A stretch of 58,294 bases of DNA from DASSBQ01 sp035250505. GTDB taxonomy: Bacteria > Nitrospirota > Nitrospiria > Nitrospirales > Nitrospiraceae. Made by a program: the position numbers and the translations under genes. The notes beneath the pieces are model-generated. The model searched no databases and had not been told where the DNA came from. It worked only from the letters and a program-made list of their open reading frames with translations. Below, piece after piece: positions 24,547-33,262 of this stretch (within the stretch, counting starts at the first letter, position 1; the number at the start of each line of letters is the position of its first letter). Where the stretch lies: the NCBI GenBank assembly GCA_035250505.1, contig DATFFC010000002.1, forward strand, positions 1 to 58,294, in the 5' to 3' direction.

Positions 24547-25200
24547 ATGAGCACATTCCCCAATTCGCCTCGGTTGCTGAAAGGCGGTTTGGTCTTGATC
24601 GACCCCGAGACGGCCATGGTCCAGCGCATCATCGCGCTGCAATACAACCCCGATTCCCTGAGCCGCACGCTGCAGATCAAGGGCGTGGGGGCGGAGAGCG
24701 GCGATCGGTCGGAGGTCTTGCGTCTGAAAGGCCCTCCGGTCGAGACGATCAAGGTGGAAGCGGAAATCGATGGAACGGATCAACTCGAGTTCGCCGATGC
24801 CGTGGCGACCACGGTCGGCATTCATCCTCAGTTGGCCGCGCTGGAAACGATCGTGTACCCGACCAGCGGCCAATTGCTCGCCAACAACGCGCTGGCTCAG
24901 GGCGGCAAGTTGGAAATTGCGCCGATGGAAACGCCGTTGCCGCTCTTCGTGTGGAGCAAGACGAGGATCGTGCCCGTGCGGCTGACGGAGTTCAGCGTGA
25001 CCGAAGAGGCGTTCGATCCGGCGCTGAATCCCATCCGCGCCAAGGTCAGTCTGGGGATGCGGGTGCTGACGGTCGACGACGTCGGCTTCAGCCATAAGGC
25101 GGGGACACTGTTCATGAGCTATCTCCAGGTGAAGGAGCAACTGGCCGCCCAGCACCAAGGCGGATCGTTGAACGTGCTCGGCATAGGAGCGATTCCATGA
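24547..25200 (+). CDS. CIS tube/hub adaptor protein (Afp7/Pvc7-like)
   Basis: The 217-aa protein matches the N-terminal domain of contractile-injection tube-like adaptor proteins: ALQYNPDSLSRTLQIKG near the start, RLKGPPVETIKVEAEIDGTDQ, LPLFVWSKTRIVPVRLTEFSV, and ending with VSLGMRVLTVDD. These proteins form the ring that joins the tube to the spike hub. The next gene, with a LysM-like domain, overlaps it by four bases. In many clusters both parts are one polypeptide, so they probably work as a pair. It starts 41 bases after the last cargo gene. Confidence 0.88.
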   Translation: MSTFPNSPRLLKGGLVLIDPETAMVQRIIALQYNPDSLSRTLQIKGVGAESGDRSEVLRLKGPPVETIKVEAEIDGTDQLEFADAVATTVGIHPQLAALETIVYPTSGQLLANNALAQGGKLEIAPMETPLPLFVWSKTRIVPVRLTEFSVTEEAFDPALNPIRAKVSLGMRVLTVDDVGFSHKAGTLFMSYLQVKEQLAAQHQGGSLNVLGIGAIP

Positions 25201-25559
25201 CGGATCCACTGCAATTCCTGATGCAGGCAGCTCCGCTCAATACGGTGCTGTTTGCGCCGAACAGTCGCTATCACGCGGTCCCCACGGCGGTGCATCGACT
25301 GCCGGACGGGACCGCGGTGCCGTATGTGAAGCGCCGGTTCATCCCGCCGCCGGAGAAATTCGCGTTGCTCCAGGAACATGCCCTGGTGGAGGGCGAGCGG
25401 CTGGATCACCTGGCTGCGCGGTATTTCGGGGATCCGGAGTCGTTCTGGCGCATCTGCGATGCCAATGGCGCGATGCGGCCGGACGAGTTGACCGAGGAGG
25501 TCGGGCGACGGATCCGCATCACCTTGCCGGAAGGAATCACGGGAGTGACCGGTGCTTAA
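25197..25559 (+). CDS. LysM-domain hub adaptor (gp53/tail protein X-like)
   Basis: The 120-aa protein ends in a LysM-like module: HALVEGERLDHLAARYFGDPESFWRICDANG, then GRRIRITLPEG. In phage and eCIS baseplates, LysM proteins of this size clamp the tube-to-hub joint; they do not need to bind peptidoglycan. The start overlaps the upstream adaptor gene (ATGA at 25197). The stop overlaps the GTG start of the hub gene. Confidence 0.85.
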   Translation: MTDPLQFLMQAAPLNTVLFAPNSRYHAVPTAVHRLPDGTAVPYVKRRFIPPPEKFALLQEHALVEGERLDHLAARYFGDPESFWRICDANGAMRPDELTEEVGRRIRITLPEGITGVTGA

Positions 25560-26679
25560 AGGAGTCCACGTCAGTCTGTTGATCGGGCCGATGGTGCCGA
25601 TCCCCGTCTCGCAGGAGGTGCTGGACGCTTTGACCAACGTGCAGGTGATCTCGAGCACTGATGACAAGATGAACGGGTTCGAGCTCACGTTCGTGCTCGG
25701 CACGCGCTCCCCCCTGCACACGATCTTTCTGCTGTCGGCCGGCTCGCCGATTCCGCTGATTCGGGTGGTCATCGCCGTGGTCATCAATGGCGCGACGGAG
25801 GTCCTGATGGATGGGGTGATGACTCAGCACGAGATCAAGCCGGGCACGGACGCGGCGCATGCCACCTTGATCGTGAAAGGGAAGGACCTCACCGCGGTGA
25901 TGGACTACCTGGAGTTCAATATTCCCTATCCGGCGATGCCGGCGGAAGCGCGGGTAGTCTTGATGCTGGCGAAGTATCTGCCCTTCGGCGTGTTTCCGAT
26001 GGTGATCCCCAGTATTCTGATCGACGTGCCGATCCCGATCGAGAGGATTCCAAATCAGCGTGGGACCGATCTCAACTACATCCGATGGTTGGCGAAGCGG
26101 GTCGGGTATGTGTTCTATCTCGAGCCAGGCCCTGAGATCGGGACCAGCTTGGCCTATTGGGGGCCTGAGATCAAGGTGGGCGTCCCGCAGCCGGCGCTGA
26201 ACATCAACATGGATGCCCATACGAACGTGGAGTCGCTAAGCTTCACGTTCGACACCGAAAACCGAGCTCTTCCCATCATCTACCTCCATAATAAGGAGTC
26301 GAAGGCGATCATCCCCATTCCGGTGCTGGACATCACGCCTCTGAATCCGCCGCTCGGATTGATCCCGCCCATCCCGAAACAGACGAAGCCGGTACGCGGT
26401 ATGGCGAAATATTCGCCTGTCGAGGCGCTGTTGATCGGCGTGGCGAAGGCGGCGAAATCGTCCGACGCCGTGAAAGGGACGGGCAGCTTGGACATGCTCC
26501 GCTATGGTCGTGTCCTCAAGGCTCGAAAGCTCGTCGGGGTTCGGGGGGCCGGAACGGCCTTCGATGGGTTGTATTACGTCACGAGCGTCACCCACACGAT
26601 CAAGCGTGGCGAGTACAAGCAGAACTTTACGCTGTCGCGGAACGGGTTGATTTCGACGCTTCAGGAGGTGCCGGCATGA
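25552..26679 (+). CDS. Spike hub protein (gp27/late control D-like)
   Basis: The 375-aa protein has the layout of phage gpD and VgrG N-terminal hubs: TNVQVISSTDDKMNGFELTF, an early beta barrel, then LNYIRWLAKRVGYVFYLEPG, which is a signature of this fold. The C-terminal part includes YYVTSVTHTIKRGEYKQNFTLSRNG, also typical of late control D proteins. Hubs form a trimer that bridges the six-fold tube and three-fold spike. The start is GTG 25552, eight bases before the previous stop codon's end. The spike tip is encoded separately in the next gene, while in Afp8 both are fused. Confidence 0.9.
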   Translation: MLKGVHVSLLIGPMVPIPVSQEVLDALTNVQVISSTDDKMNGFELTFVLGTRSPLHTIFLLSAGSPIPLIRVVIAVVINGATEVLMDGVMTQHEIKPGTDAAHATLIVKGKDLTAVMDYLEFNIPYPAMPAEARVVLMLAKYLPFGVFPMVIPSILIDVPIPIERIPNQRGTDLNYIRWLAKRVGYVFYLEPGPEIGTSLAYWGPEIKVGVPQPALNINMDAHTNVESLSFTFDTENRALPIIYLHNKESKAIIPIPVLDITPLNPPLGLIPPIPKQTKPVRGMAKYSPVEALLIGVAKAAKSSDAVKGTGSLDMLRYGRVLKARKLVGVRGAGTAFDGLYYVTSVTHTIKRGEYKQNFTLSRNGLISTLQEVPA

Positions 26680-27254
26680 ATGAAATGGACGGCGCGGCGG
26701 ATGTGCAGCAGAGCGACGTCGGAGAGAAGTTTTACGGCAAATACCGGGGCACGGTCGTGAACAACCTTGACCCGATGCAGCTCGGTCGCATTCAGGTGAT
26801 GGTGCCGGACGTGTTCGGCCTGTCGATTTCCAGTTGGGCCATGCCCTGCGTGCCGATCGCCGGGAAACAACAGGGTATCTTCGTCCTCCCGCAGGTCGGC
26901 TCGGGCGTGTGGATCGAGTTCGAACAGGGGGAACCGGACTATCCCATCTGGGTCGGAGGATTTTGGGGAATTGCGGCGGAGGTGCCGGCCTTGGCGTTGG
27001 CGCCGCCGCCTCCTCCGCCGGGACAGAATATCGTTATTCAAACGACCGGACAGAACACGCTGCTCTTGAGCGATGTGCCGGGACCGACCGGCGGCATCAT
27101 GCTGAAGACGACGACCGGGGCGATGATCTTGATGAACGACATCGGGGTGACGATCACCAACGGTAAGGGTGCGACGATCATGATGAATGGCCCGGCGATC
27201 ACGATTACTGGGTCACCCGTCACGATTAACAACGGGGCGCTGACCGTGTTGTGA
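26676..27254 (+). CDS. Spike protein with OB-fold and beta-helix (gpV/gp5-like)
   Basis: In this 192-aa protein residues 25-105 form the OB-fold of baseplate assembly protein V/VgrG: GKYRGTVVNNLDPMQLGRIQV, SSWAMPCVPIAG, FVLPQVGSGVWIEFEQGEPD, YPIWVGGFWG. The C-terminus (120-192) has short repeated strands (TGAMILMNDIGVTITNGKG and onward), as in the intertwined beta-helix of puncturing spikes. It follows the hub with an ATGA overlap. Confidence 0.9.
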   Translation: MNEMDGAADVQQSDVGEKFYGKYRGTVVNNLDPMQLGRIQVMVPDVFGLSISSWAMPCVPIAGKQQGIFVLPQVGSGVWIEFEQGEPDYPIWVGGFWGIAAEVPALALAPPPPPPGQNIVIQTTGQNTLLLSDVPGPTGGIMLKTTTGAMILMNDIGVTITNGKGATIMMNGPAITITGSPVTINNGALTVL

Positions 27255-27319
27255 CGGGCGTGCGATGCGGATGACGGAGCCGGTGTAGCGAAGGAGTTGG
27301 GACGAAGGGGATCAGGCCG

Positions 27320-27640
27320 ATGCCAGGTTTATTGGTTCATCTAGGGGCGACCGTGCTGTGTGCGCACGGAGGTCAAGCGATGCCGTCGGCTTCCAACCCG
27401 CGGGTGTTGGTGAATGGGCAGCCGGTGGCCACGCAGCCGACTCCATACACAGTGGCGGGCTGCCCATTTGTTGCAGGTACGACGCCCAGCCCCTGCTTGA
27501 TGGCGCAAGTGGTCACGAGCGCAACGCGAGTGTTTGCGGGAGGAATGCCGGTCATCCTGTTCGATAGTCAGGCTATGTGTGCGCCGAACGGGACGCCACT
27601 GATGATCACCTCGACGCAGCCACGAGTCACGGGGATGTAA
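27320..27640 (+). CDS. PAAR-like spike tip protein
   Basis: The 106-aa protein has the size and pattern of PAAR-like tips: VHLGATVLCAHGG near the start, NPRVLVNGQPVATQPT, then CPF, CLMAQVVTSATRVFAGG and FDSQAMCAPNGTPL. Several Cys and His residues could hold the metal at the cone apex. PAAR proteins sharpen the spike and can carry payloads, but this one has no extra domain. AGGGGATCA lies before the ATG. Confidence 0.88.
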   Translation: MPGLLVHLGATVLCAHGGQAMPSASNPRVLVNGQPVATQPTPYTVAGCPFVAGTTPSPCLMAQVVTSATRVFAGGMPVILFDSQAMCAPNGTPLMITSTQPRVTGM

Positions 27641-27645
27641 CGATC

Positions 27646-28002
27646 ATGGCACTGGACTACCCCTTTCAATTTGACGGCAGCGGACGTACGGCGATGACCG
27701 GCGAAGCGGACCATGTGCGCGATCTGATCGAGCAGGTCCTGTTCACGGCCCCCGGTGAGCGGGTTAATCGTCCGACGTTCGGGAGCGGTCTCATGCAGCT
27801 GGTGTTCGCCCCGAACAGCGATGCCCTGGCCGCGGCCACACAGGTGAGCGTGCATGGAGCCCTGCAGCAATGGCTGGGGGACGTCATGATGGTGGAGGGT
27901 GTGGAGGTGCGTCGCGAAGACGCGGCCCTGCATGTGACCGTGCGGTATGTCCTGAGACAAACCCAGGAACGCCGAGCGGTGGAGGTGGTTCGGACGATAT
28001 GA
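27646..28002 (+). CDS. Baseplate wedge protein (gp25/Pvc9-like)
   Basis: The 118-aa protein has the gpW/gp25 pattern: EADHVRDLIEQVLFTAPGERVNRPTFGSGL, followed by VHGALQQWLGD and a C-terminal strand region (ALHVTVRYVLRQTQ). The LFTAPGER...P.FGSGL block is diagnostic. gp25 anchors the sheath to the baseplate. ATG 27646 was chosen because the domain starts there, five bases after the previous stop. Its stop overlaps the next start. Confidence 0.92.
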   Translation: MALDYPFQFDGSGRTAMTGEADHVRDLIEQVLFTAPGERVNRPTFGSGLMQLVFAPNSDALAAATQVSVHGALQQWLGDVMMVEGVEVRREDAALHVTVRYVLRQTQERRAVEVVRTI

Positions 28003-30563
28003 GTCCGGTGGGGCAAATTCATAGCGAGGTGGATCTTCGTCGCACGAAGGTGCGGACGACGGTCGGTGGCGACGGAAAGCCGGTCCTGAACGGCATGGAT
28101 TTCGTCGAGGTGACGACCCCGGAGCAGACGACCCTGCAGGTGCACTTCATTCATCCCTTGCCGGGGCAGGCCAACGGCGTGCCTGTGGCCCCGGCACCCC
28201 AGTTGACGGCCGCGAACATTGTTATCAGCGGCGGCGTGCGCGTCACAGAGATCCGCGTGGCGCGCGTGACTGCCGCCCGCCATCTCCTCACCGTGATCGT
28301 CGATCAGCCCGGAGACTTTTCCCAATATACGCTGCGGTTGGTCGCCGGGCAGAGAGAGTCCGGTCCGCCGGCCGGATTCGACCCGCAACTGGCGAGCCTC
28401 TCCTTTTCCTTCAAGGTGGCCTGTCCGACCGAACTCGACTGCCGCAGCACGGTTGTGTGCCCGCGCGCACCATTGGAGAGGCCGGACATCAACTATCTGG
28501 CCAAGGACTATGCGAGTTTCCGGCGGATCATGTTGGACCGTCTCGCGCTCCTGGCGCCCGAATGGATAGAGCGGTCGCCGGCTGACCTTGGCATCACGCT
28601 CGTCGAGCTCTTGGCCTATGTCGCCGACCACCTGAGCTATGAGCAGGACGCCGTGGCTACGGAGGCGTACTTCGGGACGGCCCGTCGCCGGGTGTCCGTC
28701 CGGCGGCATGCCCGCCTGGTGGGTTATCTACCGTTCGAGGGATGTAACGCGCGGGTTTGGGCGCAGATCCGGTTGCGACCGGGCAGTGACGACGTGAGAC
28801 TGCCGGCGCGAGGACCCCAGGGGCCGACTCGATTGTTAACCGCTGTGCGCGGAAAGGACGCGGTTCTTGCGCCGCGATCCAATGCGGAACAAGCCGCGTT
28901 GGCCTTGCAACCGGTTGTTTTTGAATTGATGGAGGACATTCGACTCTTCAAAGATCATGCAGAGATGAAGTTCTATACGTGGGGCAACAAGCAATGTTGT
29001 CTCCCGGCCGGTGCCACGAGGGCGACCCTTCGCATGCACCTCCCGAATCTCCGCAAAGGAACCGTGCTGATCTTCCAAGAGGTCAAGGGCCCGTTAACCG
29101 GTGCGAAGGGAGATGCAGATCCCGCTCATCGCCATGTCGTGCGGTTGATCACGGACGCGGTCATCGGGGTGGACCCGCTCACTCAGGAACAGATTTCCGA
29201 GATCGAATGGCATCCCGAAGACGCGCTGCTGTTCCCGTTGTGCTTGTCTTCCAAGAAGGATCGGGAGCACGGCGAGGATGATGAACCGGACATCAGCGTG
29301 GCATTGGGGAACATCGTGTTGGCGGATCACGGGAAGACGGTGGAGACGCCGGAGAAGCTCGATCCGGTACCGATGCCGCGCCTGACCCGCGTGCCGGCCG
29401 AGGCCGGGGCGTTGCCGGCGGAATTGCCGGAGGGCGCCACGGCGCCAGGCTCCGATGGCCGGCAACTCATCCCGTCTCGCTATCGTCCCGCCTTGCGCGG
29501 TCGTCCGCTCACGCACGCCGCGCCGTTCCCGTATCTCGACGAGACGGACCAGCCTCGCTCTGCACGAACCGCCGTGACGTACGCACGGGAGACCGTCGGG
29601 CCGGCGATAGAATCGCTGGTGAGCTCCTTCAACTCAGTGGAGACGGAATGGACGGTCACACGGGATCTTCTCACGGACAGCCTCGGCCGGCCGGACTATG
29701 TCGTGGAAATGGAGCAGGATGGGACGGCGTGGCTCCGATTCGGGGACGGCCGATACGGGCGCCGGCCGGAGCCGGGCAGCCTGTTTCAGGTCGTCTATCG
29801 CGTCGGAAACGGAAGTCGAGGAAACATCGGCGCCGACACATTGGGGCACGTCGTGACGGACAATCCTGACGTGGCCGGTGTGGCGAATCCATTGCCCGCT
29901 TTTGGCGGAAGGGAACCGGAGAGTCTCGATGAAATCCGGCGGAACGCGCCCGTGGCGTTTCGCACCCAGGATCGCGCAGTGACCATGGGCGATTATGCGG
30001 AGATGACCGGGCGAGACCCGCGCGTGCAGCAGGCCGCCGCCACGCTCCGATGGACGGGGAGTTGGCACACCGTCTTCGTGACCGTCGATCGACTGGGCGG
30101 GGCGCGGGTCGACCCCGCCTTCGAAACCGACGTGGGGAACAGGCTGGAGTCCTATCGCCTGGCCGGCCAGGACATCGAAATCGACAATCCGAGGCTGGTG
30201 GCGCTGGAAATCGAGATGCGCGTCTCGGTGGAGCCGGACTATTTTCGAAGCGACGTGCAGCGCGCGCTGCTCGAGCTGTTCAGCAACCGAATCTTGCCGG
30301 ACGGACGGCGCGGCCTCCTCCATCCGGATAATTTCTCCTTCGGCCAGCCCGTGTATCTCAGCCCGCTGTATGCCGCGGCGCAGGAGGTGGCAGGGGTGCG
30401 CTCGGCGGTCGTCACGCAGTTTCAACGCCTTGACAATCCCGGCACGGACGCGCTGGCGCAAGGGTTTCTCTCTCTGGGTCGCTTGGAAATTGCGCGGTGC
30501 GACAACGATCCGAACTTCCCGGACCGAGGCGTGTTTCGGCTGATGCTCGAAGGTGGCTTATGA
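27999..30563 (+). CDS. Baseplate J-like assembly protein 1 (Pvc11/gp6-like)
   Basis: The 854-aa protein is a baseplate wedge component. Its middle has DINYLAKDYASFRRIMLDRLALLAPEW and ADLGITLVELLAYVADHLSYEQDAV, typical of large J-like proteins. Later come LRFGDGRYGRRPEPG and RRNAPVAFRTQDRAVTMGDYAEM, the core J signature. An N-terminal region of about 150 residues looks like an Ig-type domain (VTTPEQTTLQVHFIHP). The ATG overlaps the gp25 stop. J proteins form the wedge that triggers sheath contraction. Confidence 0.9.
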   Translation: MSPVGQIHSEVDLRRTKVRTTVGGDGKPVLNGMDFVEVTTPEQTTLQVHFIHPLPGQANGVPVAPAPQLTAANIVISGGVRVTEIRVARVTAARHLLTVIVDQPGDFSQYTLRLVAGQRESGPPAGFDPQLASLSFSFKVACPTELDCRSTVVCPRAPLERPDINYLAKDYASFRRIMLDRLALLAPEWIERSPADLGITLVELLAYVADHLSYEQDAVATEAYFGTARRRVSVRRHARLVGYLPFEGCNARVWAQIRLRPGSDDVRLPARGPQGPTRLLTAVRGKDAVLAPRSNAEQAALALQPVVFELMEDIRLFKDHAEMKFYTWGNKQCCLPAGATRATLRMHLPNLRKGTVLIFQEVKGPLTGAKGDADPAHRHVVRLITDAVIGVDPLTQEQISEIEWHPEDALLFPLCLSSKKDREHGEDDEPDISVALGNIVLADHGKTVETPEKLDPVPMPRLTRVPAEAGALPAELPEGATAPGSDGRQLIPSRYRPALRGRPLTHAAPFPYLDETDQPRSARTAVTYARETVGPAIESLVSSFNSVETEWTVTRDLLTDSLGRPDYVVEMEQDGTAWLRFGDGRYGRRPEPGSLFQVVYRVGNGSRGNIGADTLGHVVTDNPDVAGVANPLPAFGGREPESLDEIRRNAPVAFRTQDRAVTMGDYAEMTGRDPRVQQAAATLRWTGSWHTVFVTVDRLGGARVDPAFETDVGNRLESYRLAGQDIEIDNPRLVALEIEMRVSVEPDYFRSDVQRALLELFSNRILPDGRRGLLHPDNFSFGQPVYLSPLYAAAQEVAGVRSAVVTQFQRLDNPGTDALAQGFLSLGRLEIARCDNDPNFPDRGVFRLMLEGGL

Positions 30564-33262
30564 GCGAGCGGACTGAAGCGGGATTGAGCACATGCGGGTG
30601 TTGTGAGGGACTCGCGCAGGCGGCGCCGATCGAAGTCACGAACCGCCCGGGTCTTTCGGCAATCGGGTATCGGGTCGGCACGCACGGATCGTTCAAGGCC
30701 AGTATGTTGGCCAGATTGTCGACCGCGGGAAGCTCGGTCTTGCAGTCCCTCCGGACGCGGCGCGACGACGATTTCTCCATCGGGCTCATCGATGCATGGG
30801 CGACGGTTCTGGATATTTTGACCTTCTACCAGGAGCGTCTGGCCAACGAATCCTATCTGCTGACGGCCACGGAGCGGCGGTCGCTGCTTGAGCAGGCGCG
30901 GCTCATCGGCTATGAACCGCGGCCCGGCGTGGCCGCGAGCACCTATCTCGCCTTCACCGTCGAGGACACGGGTGTGGCGCTCTTGCCGGGGGCGCCGCCC
31001 CCGCCGACACCGTCAGGCCCGCGCGAGGTCCTGGTGCCGAAGGGCACGAAGGTGCAGAGCGTTCCCGGACCGGGCGAGACCGCCCAGATGTACGAAACCA
31101 TCGAGGACCTCTCGGCGCACGCGGACTGGAACAGTCTGCAACCACGGCTGACCCAGCCTCATCCGGTGCGCACGGATCTGGAGCAGGTGACGGTGCCGGG
31201 ACTGGCTCCGTTCGTCAAGGCCGGCGATATCGTGCTCATCGTGGCGGGGAGTGATCCGGCCGACGAGAAGGTGAAACAGGTCCTCAGAGTCACGTCTGAT
31301 CCGAAGAACCACACCACGACCTTTGACGTAGCGATGACCCCGACTCCGGTGCCCTGGATCAGACCGGTCCTGAGCTATAGCGCGTTCATTCGGACGACGC
31401 CGACACTCGACAACGACTTCGTGAAGAGAGGACTGATCAGCGGCAGACGCTGGAATCAACGGCTGCTGCTGTCCATGGCCAGGACGTACCGCTGGTCGCG
31501 TGTGGTGTTGCAAGCCAGGATCAATCTGCCGCCGCTGAAACCGCTGACAACGGAGCCCGGTATCTTCGGATTCCGGGAACGTGCCGCGCTGTTCGGCCAC
31601 AACGCGCCCAAGCACGCGTCGCTTCCTGCCGATCAAACGAAGACCGGCGCCGTGTATGCGGAAAACTGGGAAGGAAGGACGCTTCAGCAAGAGCAACCTT
31701 CCTCGGGGGAAGCGTATATCTACCTGGACCGCACGTATCCGGGCATTGTAAAGGGAGGGTGGGTGGTACTGGTGAGCGCGAACGCCGGACCGCATGTGTA
31801 TCAGGTCCACGAGACAGCCGAACTCACCAGAGCGGACTTCGCGCTCACCGCCAAGGTGACGCGCATTCGAGTCGGCAGTTCGGAGCATCTGGAGAAGTTC
31901 ACACTGCGAGACACAACGGTCTTCGTCGTCAGCGAACGGCTGGACTTGGCGCCGATTCCCATTCCGGATGTGGTGGAAGGAAACGAGGTCACGCTCAACG
32001 GGGCCTATCTGGGTCTTGAAGCGGGGCGATGGGTCGCCGTGACCGGTGAGCGCCAGGATTTGTCCGGTGTCCAGGCCAGTGAAGTGCACCGGTTGGCCGA
32101 GGTGACACTGGAAGCCGGGCTGACGACACTCACCTTCCAGTCGGCGCTGGCCCATCCCTATGTTCGCGCCTCGGTGCGGATCAGCGGCAATGTTGCGGCG
32201 GCGACGCACGGGGAGTCGCGATCGGAGCTGCTCGGCTCGGGGGACGGCCGTGTGCCCTTCCAGCAATTTGCACTGCGCCAACCGCCGTTGACCTACATCA
32301 GCGCCCCGACGCCCACCGGTGGACAGTCCACGCTTGAGGTCCGCGTGAACGATCAATTATGGGAGGAGGTCGCGACGCTCTACAATCATGGGCCCACCGA
32401 GCATATCTATGTCACCCGCAGGGACGACGACGGGAAGACCACGATACAGTTCGGCGACGGCGTGACCGGCGCGCGCCTTCCGACCGGCCAGCAGAACGTG
32501 CGCACCGCCTACCGCCAGGGTATCGGCGCGGCGGGCCTGGTGAAAGCGAGTCAACTCAGCCTGCTCATGGCGCAACCGGCCGGCGTTCGTGCGGTGACGA
32601 ATCCGCTCGATGCGACCGGCGCAGCCGATCCCGAGAGCCTCATAGACATCAGACGCAATGCCGCACTCACCCTCCGAACGTTGGACCGCATCGTGTCCCT
32701 GCAGGACTACGAGGATTTCGCGGCGGCCTTTTCCGGCGTGAGCAAAGCGCTGGCGACGTCCACATGGACCGGACGCCGTCGGGGCGTCCTGCTCACGGTA
32801 GCGGGGACCGAAGGAGCGGTCATCGAGGAGAGCAGCCCGGTCTACGCCAATCTCGTGCGTGCCATCCAGGAGGCCGGAGACCCCCTGGTCCCGGTCCAGG
32901 TGGCGAGCTATCGGCCGGCATTCTTCAAGGTGGGAGCCAAGATCACCGTGGCATACGGCTCTTCGGCCGAGATCGTCCTGATCGGCGTGCAGGACCGGCT
33001 GCGGGAAGCCTTCTCGTTCGACGCGCGTGCATTCGGCCAGCCGGTCGCGCTCAGCGAGGTCATGTCCGTAATGCACCTGGTTCCTGGGGTCCAGGCGGTG
33101 CAGCTCACGCAGTTATATCGGGTGGACGATCCGTCGGCGCCCTCGCTCCAAACCGAACTTCCAGCCATGCTGCCGCAGTCCGGCAGCGGTGCGGGAAGCC
33201 TCGGCGCGGAATTGTTGACGCTCGATGCGAGTCCGTTGGTGGAGATCGGAGTGGCCTCATGA
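30560..33262 (+). CDS. Baseplate J-like assembly protein 2 (Pvc12-like)
   Basis: The 900-aa protein is a second member of the same wedge family. Signatures include IGLIDAWATVLDILTFYQERLANESYL near the start, IQFGDGVTGARLPTGQQN, and RRNAALTLRTLDRIVSLQDYEDFA. The N-terminus has CGCC, which may bind zinc. It overlaps both neighbours by four bases. Having two J-like wedge proteins side by side is normal in eCIS, where they form a heteromeric wedge. Domain order suggests it contacts the tail-fibre network through its inserted beta regions (about 300-600). Confidence 0.88.
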   Translation: MSERTEAGLSTCGCCEGLAQAAPIEVTNRPGLSAIGYRVGTHGSFKASMLARLSTAGSSVLQSLRTRRDDDFSIGLIDAWATVLDILTFYQERLANESYLLTATERRSLLEQARLIGYEPRPGVAASTYLAFTVEDTGVALLPGAPPPPTPSGPREVLVPKGTKVQSVPGPGETAQMYETIEDLSAHADWNSLQPRLTQPHPVRTDLEQVTVPGLAPFVKAGDIVLIVAGSDPADEKVKQVLRVTSDPKNHTTTFDVAMTPTPVPWIRPVLSYSAFIRTTPTLDNDFVKRGLISGRRWNQRLLLSMARTYRWSRVVLQARINLPPLKPLTTEPGIFGFRERAALFGHNAPKHASLPADQTKTGAVYAENWEGRTLQQEQPSSGEAYIYLDRTYPGIVKGGWVVLVSANAGPHVYQVHETAELTRADFALTAKVTRIRVGSSEHLEKFTLRDTTVFVVSERLDLAPIPIPDVVEGNEVTLNGAYLGLEAGRWVAVTGERQDLSGVQASEVHRLAEVTLEAGLTTLTFQSALAHPYVRASVRISGNVAAATHGESRSELLGSGDGRVPFQQFALRQPPLTYISAPTPTGGQSTLEVRVNDQLWEEVATLYNHGPTEHIYVTRRDDDGKTTIQFGDGVTGARLPTGQQNVRTAYRQGIGAAGLVKASQLSLLMAQPAGVRAVTNPLDATGAADPESLIDIRRNAALTLRTLDRIVSLQDYEDFAAAFSGVSKALATSTWTGRRRGVLLTVAGTEGAVIEESSPVYANLVRAIQEAGDPLVPVQVASYRPAFFKVGAKITVAYGSSAEIVLIGVQDRLREAFSFDARAFGQPVALSEVMSVMHLVPGVQAVQLTQLYRVDDPSAPSLQTELPAMLPQSGSGAGSLGAELLTLDASPLVEIGVAS

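Noticed and set aside
32359..33258. Possible 1018-aa version of the gpI-like protein starting far upstream
   Set aside because: The upstream part is an out-of-frame reading of the J-like protein. The domain begins at ATG 33259, which overlaps the previous stop.
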